This document shows positions 50,030-62,325 of a DNA stretch of 64,000 nucleotides, in pieces; the stretch's first letter is position 1; the number at the start of each line of letters is the position of its first letter. Source of the DNA: Poecilobothrus nobilitatus (Eukaryota > Arthropoda > Insecta > Diptera > Dolichopodidae); assembly GCA_947095535.1 (NCBI GenBank), contig OX352773.1, positions 266,902,515-266,966,514 of the forward strand, given 5' to 3'. The notes beneath the pieces were generated by a model. It worked only from the letters and a program-made list of their open reading frames with translations, did no database searches and was not told where the DNA came from. A program made the position numbers and the translations under genes.

Positions 50030-53000
50030 TTTTATTTAAAAGACTTTTAAAAAATAAACTCGCAAATCATATTATGAAAAGTTATTAAAACGATCTGGAA
50101 GTTGAAAAAAAAATTTTTTTTTTTAAATTATTTATTTTGAAGTAAATTTCAAGTATTTTGTATTCATTAGTTTTAAACTAATATTAGAAATCATAACTAG
50201 CTTAACTTCTATTAAATCCCGTTTTTACAGAAATTTAATTTTTTTATTCTTTTTTTAAAAACTTTTATTCTTTTTTATTTCACTTGTCAGAAAAAAATAA
50301 TACATTCAAAAACCAAAGAAAAAGAATTTATTGCACACCACAAGACGATTAAACAGACCCAAGAACCCTCTTCAAAGGTAATGTAATTGTCAACAATAAC
50401 TCTTCAAAAAAAAAAATAAATAAATCAATAAACCTACAATCAGGATATGCAAAGAACGAAACTTTTTAGCAAGAGAAAGAAAGACAATGAATTTAAGAAT
50501 CTTTGAACCTTAAGGATTTATTCCTGATATATAAAAAATAAATTAAATAGGCTACAGAAATTGGATGAAAAGTTAATGTATAGAAAGTATTTTTTTTTTT
50601 TTTTTTTTTGTGTACATAAACAAAAATAAGGATATTAATTTTGGTATAATATGTAACATAATATAATATAATTTTAGGATTTCAGGTTCAAAAATATCCT
50701 TTTAATTTTTCTACTATAGATATTTCAATAATGATAGATAAGATAATTTAATATAAACAAATTAATTTAATTTTATTTTATTATATGAATTATTATTATG
50801 TAGAGCCTAAGGAAATATTTATAAATGGTACCTTCATTTTAAATTGATTTATCCTTTTAAGGATTTTTCTTACTAGAGTGTAACTTATTTAAATTGAGTT
50901 AGGATTAGTTTTGTATTGACACATTCTCGTAGTATATATAATAAAATTTTCTTTTGATAATTTAATAAATAATCATGTGAAAATGAGTTTATTTAAATAA
51001 ATTTTTAGGCTATAAATAATTTTTAATGATAAATAAATTTATAAGAAAAACAAAAATTTTTATGTTTGTATTTGATTGAACTTCAAACAGAAAACTGAAA
51101 TTTAATTTAAAATATTTTCTTGTTCAATTTCCATATGATGCTTTAATTCGTAATGCAATCGGAAACTGAACAAAGTATTATTTTACAAAATATTTCAGAT
51201 TGTTTTTTGCAAATGACTCATGTATGATTTTGTAGAACCCTGTAGGCTTAAACAAATTCTTTTCTGAAAAAGAGATCCTTGCAATAGATATAGAATTTTT
51301 TAATCTATTGTAGGATATGTACGATAATTTGCAATTTCATGGTACGTAATATAAAAATATGGCAAGAAATTCTTCCAATCTCGTAACTATTTTTAATCAC
51401 TATACAAAAATATTGCGTTAGGGTTCGATAAAATGAAGCGTTGCGTGTTTTATAAATGGGGAACGTTTTACAGTCATAAAAAAGCTTCCAAAAAACACTT
51501 TTAAATTTCAAAAATCTCAAGATCCAATTGATTTAATATTTCAAGATGTAGCGTTGTAAATTTCAAGATCCAATAGATTTAATATTTTAAGATGTGGCTT
51601 CTAAGACGTAGCTTCAAATTACGATATTTTTATATGCTTTTTAAATCTAGAAAAAAATTAAAATGTTTCTTTATAGTTGAATCAAAATCGAATCGATAAA
51701 ATTATGAAAACCCCACAATTTAATTTGAATGTAAATAAATATAAATTTTAAACCCTTTTCCTCGATTTCAACGAACTAAAAAAATAGTGATATAAGAATT
51801 TAATTTTATTTTGTGAAAGGATTATGTAAACTGTTTGCAGGATAATGTATAAGGGCTTTTGTAAATATTTTTTTCTATATTTTTTTGGGATTTTATTACC
51901 GATATAATATTTTTTTTTCTTTTTTATTTATAGGTAATAAAAGATTTATTTAATTTCAAGAGTTTTTAAATTTATTTATCTAAAAATTACTTTTACCCTA
52001 CTTTGGAATATTTTCTAAATTTTACTGGAGGTGCAATTCAAATTATTGTGAATGTTTTGGGTTATGTAGTCATTCATAAATATATGGAGAATTTTAAAAT
52101 TTAATTAGTTTATCAACTAATATAGATTATATGAGTGTCTACGTTTATATGAGTGAGTGAGTCATTAAGTAAGTCATAAAATAATTGAACAAACCAATTA
52201 AAACGGGTGTAGTGCAACTTTAAAATTAAATGAAATAGAACCGTATATTCGTTAACTATTTTTTACGTCTTTTAAAGATCTTATTATTATATTTAATATA
52301 TATATATAATTTCCAGGATGTTTTATTTATTGTTTTTGTATTTTAATGAATTTTTGATGACAATATGTTTACCACATATAACCTAGATTGTATCCAATTT
52401 ATCATTTATTCACCTTATTAAAATTTCATTTTCAAGTTCACATTTTCAATCTTTTGACATATTTATATTAATATTTGATTACACCTTTGGAAAATACTCT
52501 ACATATCATATTTCCTTGAATAAAGAAACAAAAAAGAAAAAGTATGTATCCGAAAAAATGCGCGCAATGTCCTTTTACCAATTTTTTTTTTTTTGCAAAT
52601 AAATTAAAAATGAAAAAAAAAATAACATAAAACAAAAAATTTGTAATATCTTATATTCATTCAATTTTGTATATTATAACATTGTAAGAATATCCCAAGT
52701 GAGCTGTTGAGTGTCTTATATTATGTCATTTCCTTGCATAAACTCTTATCATTTTAGGTTGTTTTTTTTGTTTTATTTTTGTTTGTTTCTTCAAAGGATT
52801 TAATTTACAATTTTACGAAATGGAAACGTACACACACATGCATGTAAATAAAAAATATTCCATGTTTAAATATTTTCCAAATAACTGATCCAAATTTATT
52901 GTTTAATTTTTTCCATTAAAATTATTAAGTATAATGTCTTTCCTTATACGTTTTAAATACAAAAAAAAAAAAATTATTTTTGAGATTTCTTCTTATAAAT

Positions 53001-53034
53001 GTAAAAAATTATTTGTAGTGTAGTTAAATGTAGA
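50030..53034. other. A/T-rich DNA without recognisable gene
   Basis: No gene recognised. The stretch holds a 46-bp tandem duplication near 51.5 kb and many homopolymer runs, including a T run of about 20 at 50590-50609. Confidence 0.5.
51518..51602. repeat. Tandem duplication, 46-bp period
   Basis: caagatccaattgatttaat (51518) and caagatccaatagatttaat (51564) begin two copies of a 46-bp unit that also share taatattt.aagatgt. The local duplication has no recognised function. Confidence 0.7.
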
Positions 53035-53303
53035 GGGGCTTTACAAGTATTTTAATGCCTGCTTCTGGTATCTCAATGAATGCTGGAAGGAGAAAAATCT
53101 TGGGAGAAGGATATTGAAAAAATCTCTCTGAAGGGAGGGTGTTTGGTCAAGGGACTATCGTATGATTTTTTTTTGGGGAATTTATTAGCCCGATAAGCCA
53201 CTCTAATAAACGAGGATCTCATGGAGTTATCGAAGTCAAGTCTTAGAGGCTATATGTAAAGATGGTTATCTATTCCCCCTTCAAAACAACTACAACAACA
53301 CTT
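53035..53303 (+). repeat. Probable LINE 3' end fragment with hairpin and (AAC)n tail
   Basis: The block is clearly less A/T-rich than its surroundings and holds gaagggagggtgtttggtca, an inverted repeat tttattag/ctaataaa (53181-53188 and 53203-53210) around agcccgataagcc, gaggatctcatggagttatc and a terminal acaactacaacaac. Such hairpins and (AAC)n ends fit 3' UTRs of I/R1-type insect LINEs with RNase H. There is no coding sequence in it, so the assignment rests on layout only. Confidence 0.45.
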
Positions 53304-56300
53304 GTAAGTGTTAAGTAAAAATTAAAAAAAATTTAAGTTAAGAATTTATGTTAGAACTTAATTTGCGTTTATTTGCTTGGTTTTTTAGTTTTGCAATCTT
53401 TATTTTTAAAAAACATTTTATTGTAAGCATTAATACAATAGTAAATCACCATGTTCATCGTTACTATAATAGTGAAGTAAGTTGGTGTTTGTAAAGTGTT
53501 ATTGGAAAAGTATCAGTGTTGCATAATAAAAATACAAAATTTAATACATGAAAAAATATCATTAAAAAATAAAACAATTGATAGATGATTGCAATACATT
53601 ATAATCTCAAATAGATTTGTACAGAGAAAAATTCAAAAAGAACGAAATGGTCAAGCGTTCAAAATATCAATATAAGGACAATGATTTCAAAATAAATTGA
53701 TGTTTTTATTTATAAAAATAAAGAAGAAGTTTAAATAAAGTTTCAGTGAAAAGATGAGTTTAAATAAAGAAAATTTAAATAACAATTTTACTACTGAAAT
53801 TTGAAATTGAACAAATTCAACTGACGGGTTCGAGTAGCTGCCATACAACTTATTTTCTTGTATGATCATAACTCAGTGTCTAATTAATCTAGATATCTGA
53901 AATGTCAAAAGAAGTTAATTTCTATGCGCAAAACTTCTCCAAAATTTGATTAGCCTAACATAATCAAATTTGAGTAACTACGAATTTTATATTCTCATAT
54001 CATATCATAATTAATTAGGTTAGACATCTAAATTTTTCTGAAACATAATTAAGTTTTATAGTAACAACTTTAGCAGAATTTGGTTAATTTGACGGAATCG
54101 CGAGGTGTAGCATACAACAGTGTAATTTACATAAATATATCTTAGGACCTATTTAGTTAAATAATAAGTTATTTAAATTTTCCAAAAAAATCTTAAAAAT
54201 TATTCACTTACATAATTTTATATATTTTTTTGGTTCGAATATTTTAGAATTGACACAAATAAAATAACATTTTCAATATCTTAAAATTAAGCAGAACAAC
54301 CGCATTTTTCTTTTTCTATTTTATTTATTGTTTTATTTCATTTTCCGTTTTTTTCATTCATAAGTGTTTGTTCTTTTATCAGTAATGATTTAGAAAGCTT
54401 TAAATTTTGTTTACAAAATTTTACAAAAATAAAAAAAGAAAAGAAAATAAAATGAAAATTTCATCATGTATAAAATTTAATGTAAACAATGTTTAGTTTC
54501 ATGTAATGTGTGTGAAAAGGACATAAATATAATGAAGCACGTGATTTTACCAAATTTTTTGTTTATTCTTGTAATTATATGTTTCTACGTACATATATTT
54601 ATATGCAGAAATATATGAATACATTTTTGTAAATGAAAGTACCGTTATCAATTTAATTTTACTAAAACGAATACATTTACAGTTAAATGAAAGCTTTTAG
54701 TTTCAATCAAATGAAAATTCTTCTAAAGATTCATTTATAACTCTATTTTTTGCTCTCTCAGTTTTATTTTTGTTGTATTTATTATTTTAATAAAAATGTA
54801 TTTTGTATTAATGAAATATTTTCTCTTTCGTTAACTGTAAAATACAAAAAATTTTTTTTTTTTTTTTTAAGTGTAATGTCAGTTTTTAAATTATTTTTGA
54901 AAATAAGAAATTCAATTTAGTTGATTATCGCTATTCGCAAAAAATTGGTCGACACTTGTTAGCATACTATTATTAACGGTTGTTTATTTTCTTTGTATTA
55001 TTAAAGCGAACATATTGAAAGATAACGGTATTTTGTGTAAGAAAATTTTAAATTTAATTAAATTTTCGGTTTTGAAAGAATAATAAGCAAAAAAAAAATT
55101 TTTTTTAATATTTTTTGTTTTATAATTATGTACTTCTATTTTTATTACAACTTTGTTTTTTAACATGAACTTTAATAAATGGTAAATTTGTGGTTTGTTT
55201 TCCTTTTTGTTGTTGTTTTACTAAAGTTAGAAATATTAGAATTAAAATTAACGATTTCATAGAAAGAAACAATTTCTGACAGTTTTGTAGTGTTCATTTT
55301 TTGTTCTTTGAATTTATAATGTGTGGAAAGTGATACTAATTTAAGAAAAATAAAAGTAAAAAGAAGGAGAGTTAAAAAAAAGGAAACATAAATAAAATCT
55401 AAAAAAAAACGAATTCATTTTTTAAAATTATCTTTGAAAACTACATAACATATTCACAAAAACCATGGCGGATATTTGAGGAGGTGTTAAGTTCTTTCCA
55501 AATCATTTCGAAATACTGCAATTTATATTTTAAATCTAAAATGTTTGCTTTCAAAATTAATAATTAGCAAAAACAAAAAAATTAAGATACTATAAATTGA
55601 AACAAAAGCAATAATCAAAATTGATAATCATTTCGAAAATAAATTATTTATCTGAAATTTTGAAGAGGTAACATCCTTCTAAATAAAATGCCTAATGTAG
55701 AATAGTAAGTAAATAATAAAAGTGAAAACTTTTATTTCAACTTTTTCTTTAATTTCCTAATTTGCTTTTTTTGGGCGGAAATTTTTTTTATAACGGTACT
55801 TTTTGTTTAATGATAAAAAAAAAATAAACAAAATGATAAATTTTATTTAATCCAAAACTAAATCCGTACTATAAATGATAACAAACTGAATAAAAACTCT
55901 AATACATATACTGAAAAAAAAAAAAAATGGAAATTTAAGATAAATTAAAGGTAGTATTAAAGAATTAATTTGCCATAAAATAAAATACCATTTTGAGATT
56001 AAGTTTTATCTTATGATTCATTTGATATTCTAGGAATTGTACATATATGTTCATATATAATTATATGTATAATTAAATATGAATATTTCTCACTCTTCAA
56101 TAGTATAAAATAAATAAAACATTATATTTTTTTTAAATAGAATTTGAAATAATTTTTTTTTTGGGGGCTTCAGTTATATTCGATTATTGCTTGGATAGGT
56201 AGGTGTGTGTATATCGATAATTTTCATATGAAAATTTATTAAAGATCGATTTAGGTAAAATATGATATAATACAATGTCCTTGTAAAATGTTATAATACA

Positions 56301-57078
56301 ATTTATTAAATAATATTTTATGAATAATCGTATTTATTGGCTTTTGTTTTTCTGAATAAATTTTATGGTTAATTTCTTATATTGGTCACATCTGTGTAAG
56401 TGTTTAGTCTTGTGTATAAATCAAAACTAAGTAATAATAAACACAAATGAATTTTATATTTTTGAAATTTATTAAAGTATAATAACTACTGTACCTATGG
56501 AAAATAATGATATTTATGAAAATGAACTGTATGTTAAAGTGATTTTTTATTATAAAAAGACTATAAATAAGTTTAAATTTTTATTTTTCAATATAGGTAA
56601 TAAAGACATTTTAGATTGAATTTTCAGGAAAAATACTGAAAAATTATTTAATTTTATTATTCATTCATTGAAAAAAAAATAAATAAATTATAGTTTAATA
56701 TTAAATTTTTAATATAAGAATTTAAAAATAATTTAATGATTATGGCATAACTCTTTTGTTTATGCTGTTGTTTGTTTTTGTTTTGTGGATAATTGGAAAA
56801 TTTTGAATTCGGCGTAATATATATAATGAACTGGAAATTTGTAAATAAAATCCTTTTCATCTCATCTATGATACAATAAATACATGTAATATAATATAAC
56901 AATATCCGAAGCATAAAAACAAAATATTTTAAAAAATCGTATATTGTTTTTAAGTTTTTATAGCTGAGTTTAAACCATAGCTAAAATGATTTAGGCAAAA
57001 CATTTTGCCGGACTTATTAAAAATATTTGTTTTGAAATACTAGTCTAAAGATATTGTCCTGTATTGAAATAAAAATTA
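53304..57078. other. A/T-rich DNA without recognisable gene
   Basis: No gene, RNA or transposon recognised. Open frames at 53687-53869, 54984-55166 and 56657-56914 are low-complexity, rich in Lys, Asn, Ile and Phe, as expected of random A/T-rich sequence. Confidence 0.5.
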
Positions 57079-57268
57079 TGGCGCCTTGATAACCTATAGT
57101 GGGTAAGAGCGTATAAAATATGTTGTAAATACGAAGGAAGTGCGGGTTCGAATACCACACACGCCGTAAGAAGAATTTTGCCTTATGCCATTTACAGCTA
57201 CGCCTGAAAAGGAAAGCCTGTTTAATTTTCTTGTCACATCTATGTGGTAGGGGAATTAACTAATAAAA
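57079..57268 (+). repeat. tRNA-derived SINE, family 3, longer copy
   Basis: The head has a box A-like motif (cctatagtgggtaagagcgt) and a box B-like motif (gcgggttcgaatacc). The body (acagctacgcctgaaaagga, ctgtttaatt, cacatctatgtggta) matches the 46.8-kb copy, with an A-rich end. The flanks share only about 7 bp (aaaaatt), so the duplication is not secure. This copy defines the 5' end that the 46.8-kb copy lacks. Confidence 0.75.
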
Positions 57269-58959
57269 AAAATTGTTAGGATTATTTATTACTAATTACC
57301 AATATAAGACTATTTTTTTCTAGATTCACAGTTTAGCATTTACTTATCAAATATCGGTTTCAGTTATCAAATGCAAGATAAATTTTTTTTTTAGAATCTT
57401 TTTTTTTAGAATTAAAATAATTTGAAGTATAATGCTTAAAATATTTAATTTAGTTATTTTCAGTTTTATGAAAGGGTTTAACTAAAAAACAAATTCTAAA
57501 TTTTGAATAAAGACTATTTAATTAAAAATTGTAAAGAAAAGTAAAATTAATCTGATAAAAAGTGATATTTTAAATCAAATTCTATAAATTTGCTATCGAA
57601 AATAAGTCAGTGATAAAAATTTAATTAAAAAAAACATAAAATATTGATTGCCTGCGATTTCAAAATTTTTTGTGTATTTAAAAAAAAAAATTTATTTGAA
57701 GTAATATAAGTTAATAAAAAACTTAATAAACTAAATATTTAAATTATATAAAAAATTCAGCCAAACTTCAGTCTCCATTTTAAGGATTACAAAACGTTAC
57801 TAAAGAAATAAATCAATGCTTAATTTAAACAAATTAAATGGAATATAAAGATTAGATTCGAAAAATAGTATTTAATTTTTGTATAAATCAATATTATGGA
57901 TTATATGGATTAAAAGGATTTAAAGGACATAATATCAGAATATTTAAGTAAGTTTTTATTATTTTCTTGTTATCATCATATTGTTAAAAATATCAAATTG
58001 AAATCTTATTTCTAAATATGTAATATAAAAAGAAAAGTATTAAAGAAGTTAATAAAAATTATCTGGCTCTTATAATAAAATAAATTTAGAATATTAATAG
58101 AAATCTATTACTGAATACACGTGACTAAGTAAATATTATTTTATATATTATGTAAAACAAATAGTTTTGTCAAGATTTAAATGAAACTTTTATACTAAAG
58201 TATAGTTATTCTTAATTAAGTATTAAGTATATTTGAATAATATACATCATAAATCTTGTAGATTAGTATCTATGAATAAAAAAAAATCTTTTGAATAAAA
58301 AATACAAAACAATTCAGTTGTGGATAAATAAAAATTGAGTATAATAAAAAGTTGGAAAGTAAATGTCGAAGAAATCTCTTTCATTATTATGTAAATAAAA
58401 GTGATTTCAATCGTAATCTAATAAAATATTAAGATCTAAATATAAAGAAACAATCTGTTCTGATATTGAAAATTTTTCTATAAATCTGATACTACGAGAA
58501 TTACATTCAAATATATTCTTCTGATATAGAAATCTTTAGATTTTCTAATGTTTCAAAATGTATTATATATTTTATTTTTAATGAGATTACATAAAAAATT
58601 TAAGGTTTTAGATTTAGCTGTTTACTAACAAAATTTAGCTGTTTACTAACAAAGATGTACTAGGTATGTTAAATAATATATTTTGCTTATATTTTTTTAA
58701 ATCAGCGTCTAAATTTAAAAAAAGTAAGTCTTCTTTTAAATTTGATTTAAGTTCTTTTTAATTCAACTTATTTAAAAAATGAGGAAGAATGTAGAGGACG
58801 CTGTGTGACCCATAGGATATTCGTACGAACATTATATTTATTGTTACTATAACATTTAAAATTTATGATATCAGATATGTAACCGCTACATAATGTAATT
58901 TATATAATAATATGTAATATATTTTTGAATCCGGCTATAGTTCTTAAACAGTGGAAAAT
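57269..58959. other. A/T-rich DNA without recognisable gene
   Basis: Nothing recognised except a perfect 21-bp tandem doublet at 58612-58653, listed separately. Confidence 0.5.
58612..58653. repeat. Perfect 21-bp tandem doublet
   Basis: The unit starting atttagctgtttactaaca occurs twice without change (58612 and 58633). The lack of divergence suggests a recent slippage event. Confidence 0.85.
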
Positions 58960-59230
58960 GCAAAATTATTATCTCAAATTAAGCATATTTTGAAAGATCT
59001 CCTCCTGTCAAAATTTCAAAATTGGAAGTTCAAATTTTAAAAATGCTTGGATTACATATTCCTATCGTTTAATATTATCAGATTTAAAAAATATTCAGAA
59101 GAATTGTTATAATGATTTGCAAATGAGGCTATTCAAATTTGAGGGATTGTATCATACTGTGACATGAAGGGCTTTATAAAAAAGTTCTACTAGAAAATTC
59201 TAGTTAAATTTCATTACTTTTGCTCAGATC

Positions 59231-60529
59231 GTGGGTGTTCAAAATTGAGGTATCATTTTAATTTTAATAAAAAAAGACTTTTCTTTTGAAATATTAAATA
59301 TATTTTTATTTTAATTTATTACAAATAGGTTCCGGTTAATAATGAAAAATTATGTCGGCCCCTCTACTACTTCGGCAGACTTCCAATCTTTTACCAAAAT
59401 TTTGAATCACGTTGTTCAATAAACTGTTCTCAATGGTTGAAATCTGCTCGATAATGTTGTTTTTAAGCTCTTGAATTGTTGTGGGATTATTGCTGTACAC
59501 TTTCGATTTCACAAAACCCACAAAAAAAAATCCAACGGTGTCAAATCGCACGATCTTGGTGACCACATCACTCCTCCTCTACGAGAAATAATGCGATCTT
59601 CGAACTTTTCTTTCAAAAGATCCATTGTTTCTCTTGCTGCGTGGCAAGTGCCACCGTCCTGTTGAAAACACATATTCTCTACGTCCAAATCATCAATTTC
59701 CCGCCACAAAAAGCTTCGGATCATCTCCCTGTAGCGATTTCCATTGACCGTAATTGCATTTCCATTTGCGTTTTCAAAAAAATATGGTCCGATGATTCCT
59801 CCTCCTGACCACAAACCACACCAAACCGTAACCTTTTGTGGATGTACTGTGGTTGCTCTAAGATAACCCTTAGATTCTCTTCACCCCAAATGCGGCAATT
59901 CTGTTTATTGACGTAGATATTGAGCTGGAAATGAGCTTCGTCGGTGAAGATTATTTTGTTAAAAAAATTCTCATTTTCTTCTTGTTTTTCGATTGCCCAA
60001 GAAACGAATTGCCGACGTAATGCATGGTCAGTTGGTTTTAATTCTTGCGTCAGCTGGATCTTATAAGCCTTTAAATGGAGATCACGATGCAAAATGTTGA
60101 ATAATGTGGATGGTTTGATGTATAATTGCTGCGAACGATGACTAATGGAAGTTTTTGGATCGTCTTCAACACTTCTGCTCACAGCTGCTACATTCTCGGT
60201 TGAACGGCCACTACGTTGATAAATGTTGCCTCTGTTATCAAGAACAGATCCAGTTTCTAGAAATTTTTAAACCATCAGCTTGATGGCACGATTTGTTGGA
60301 GCATTTTCTCTACCAAATTTTATTCGAAATTTCCTAATTACATCTTGAAAACTTTTACCATTTTCAAAAAATGTTGTAATAACAAAAACACGTTGTTCCT
60401 TCGTGTAACGTTCCATATTAACTAACCGGAATGTATTTAGAATATACCTAAAGAAACCTCGTATAAAAATTCCAGGTAACAAAAAAATGGCGGCAAAATC
60501 AAAATGATACCTCAATTTTGAACACCCTT
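59231..60529 (-). mobile_element. Mariner-like DNA transposon with inverted terminal repeats
   Basis: gggtgttcaaaattgaggta at 59233 is matched by its reverse complement ending at 60527. The perfect match runs 27 bp and continues with one mismatch to about 33 bp. The ends enclose about 1.3 kb, the usual size of Tc1/mariner elements, with one transposase gene on the minus strand. TA is visible at the right junction (60530-60531). The left junction reads tc, so the left TA is mutated or the end is eroded. It is inserted in family X. Confidence 0.9.
59336..60416 (-). pseudogene. Mariner-like transposase, broken by one stop and two frameshifts
   Basis: The ATG at 60416 opens an N-terminal helix-turn-helix region (MERYTKEQRVFVITTFFENG). 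An in-frame TAA at 60267-60269 interrupts it, and the same frame then continues (KFLETGSVLDNRG, SGRSTENVAAV). A frameshift near 59833, just before VTVWCGLWSGGG, and a second near 59523, in a run of nine T, break the rest. The catalytic triad is visible as FTDEAHF, QQDGGTCH and SCDLTPLDFF. There are 36 residues between the second and third Asp, not the 34 of classical mariner. The end is at 59336. Expected length is about 360 residues, the family norm. Transposase cuts and pastes the element at TA sites, but this copy cannot make the protein. Confidence 0.92.
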
Positions 60530-60639
60530 TAGAAGTTTTGTAAACTGTCAGACAGATGTACAGAATGAAACTTACAAGAACATTTTTACATTTTATTTTT
60601 TTTTTTGGAAAAACTTAAGAGAAAAAGGATGAAATTTGC

Positions 60640-61900
60640 TGGTAATTAGAAATATAGTGCAACTTGAAAATTTATTTATAAATAATGGAAATTTTAGTCA
60701 TAATTAAAAACTTATATAATGTTAAAGAATTTTATGTATAGTTTATAAATTATGTCATTTGTTTCATTCCATTAAAGTAAATAAATTTAAAATTTTGCTT
60801 TCCAAAGCCAAAATCTTAAATTTTCATGTTTTAATATTATGTTCTAAAAGAAAAATTTTCATTTTGTCTGCGATAAATGCAATAAATTATAAGAAAATTT
60901 TTTTATTTACCACTAAAAACTATAATAAAATAGAAATCTTATCTAATTATTTTTTTATGTTAATGTGTTATACTAATAAGACAAACTAATAATAATAAAT
61001 AGCATAAAGATAAACAGAAAAAAATTTACAAAGTAGTATAAACAATAGACAATAAAAATTGTATCATAAAGTGTTAAAGTGTTATAACAGTAGCCCATAA
61101 TTGAGATGACATCATAATTATTAAACGAACATTATGAAGTATTATTATATTATTATTGAAATATAATAATTTTGATTAATTAAATATGATTATAGTTTTC
61201 TTCTAAGAGTAAATTATTATTATTTGAATTAATAGTTGAAACAATTTTACCTATTACTTGAAAGAAGTGTTACATACATAAGATTGTACAATATATTGTG
61301 CTTTTAAAATTTAAGTTTCAACGTTTCAATATTTTTATATATTTTTTATGAAATGGCTTTAAAATTTTTAATAGTTATTTAGAATTGATTTTTGGCTATT
61401 ATTATAGGCATTTTATACTATAGAAGACCTAAAACCTTGTTACTATTAAAACGACGATTATTAACTTTTAGTCGATATTTGATTTAAAAAGATTACACAA
61501 TATACTGTCATTAAGAAATAGATGACTTTTCCATGTACTTTTCTTTAACTATACACCTTTTCTGCCTACATACCTACCTAATTATAGATATATTTTTAAA
61601 GTTTTAAGTTTTTGGAACTTAAGCTTAAAATATTTTGTATAGTGCAATTCTTTAGCTAAAATATACGAATGGTCGCATATTTTTTAACAGAAATGTTCGC
61701 TGATAAGGGATTTAGCAATTAGCGAATTTTAACCGAAAGTTAACTGATAACAATTAAAAAATTCTTTATTCTTTTTTGAATAGTGAAAATAGAAACTATA
61801 AAATTTCTAATTTTCTACTTTTTCTTTATTTTTATTTGCTTATTTATTTCAAAATTACAATTTACTATGGAGGCTTATGTGGGCTTATATTAGCTATTTT
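60640..61900. other. A/T-rich DNA without recognisable gene
   Basis: Nothing recognised. The 76-codon frame at 60759-60989 is low-complexity and has no motif. Confidence 0.5.
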
Positions 61901-61904
61901 TCTA

Positions 61905-62325
61905 CTACAAAGTTTAATTGCTTTTTGAATGTAAGTCTGGGGCGGAGAGGAACTGCTAAATATTTAACCGTATAAGTCTACTAAATAAGTACTGAGCAGT
62001 TTGTTTTAAGTGACGAAACATTTTTTATGTTCCCGATAAAATACATAGATTTGGTTTTATCTGGATTTACACTGATTTTTCATTTACTGTAATAATTTTC
62101 TAATATGTCGAATGTGTCTTGTAGTTTGAGTTCTACAATCGCACTACACTTTCTACAAGCATATATACAAGAATCGTCAGTGAAAATTAATAAGTTTGAT
62201 TTAAATTGATAAGGAATATCAGATGTGAAAATATTATAAAGTATGCGTCCAAGCAGTGACATTTAAGAGCGCCTCCTGAAATGTTTTAGATGTCAGATGA
62301 ACACAAAACTATGTATGAAAATAAA
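61905..62325 (-). pseudogene. Decayed LINE reverse transcriptase fragment
   Basis: On the minus strand the pieces SDI.NISGGA, then (after a frame change) SLLGRILYNIFTSDIP, FKSNLLIFTDDSCIYA, then a stop, KISVNPDKTKSMYFIGN, KYLAVPLRPRLTFKKQL follow the order of a jockey-type reverse transcriptase: GxPQGSxLGPxLYxI, the ADD catalytic box, KT..M.F and YLG. The catalytic box is FTDD in place of F/YADD. At least three stop codons and one frameshift make it inactive. No tail or duplication was found, so its borders are approximate. It is a different lineage from the 24-26 kb LINE (TSDIP and SLLG against TSDLL and TVNS). Confidence 0.8.

Larger units (their letters stand above)
58960..60630 (+). repeat. 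Dispersed repeat family X, copy 7, split by mariner
   Basis: The left part (to 59230) shows ttgagggattgtatcatac, aaaaaagttctactagaaaa and taaatttcattacttttgct. The right part (from 60530) resumes with tagaagttttgtaaactg and agaatgaaacttacaagaac. Joined, they match the 3' block of copy 2, where the corresponding uninterrupted sequence reads atctttaacggtatagaag. The break therefore falls at the TATA of that motif, a TA target as mariner elements use. Confidence 0.7.

Noticed and set aside
59471..59665. Plus-strand 64-codon frame
   Set aside because: Antisense shadow of the mariner transposase remnant.
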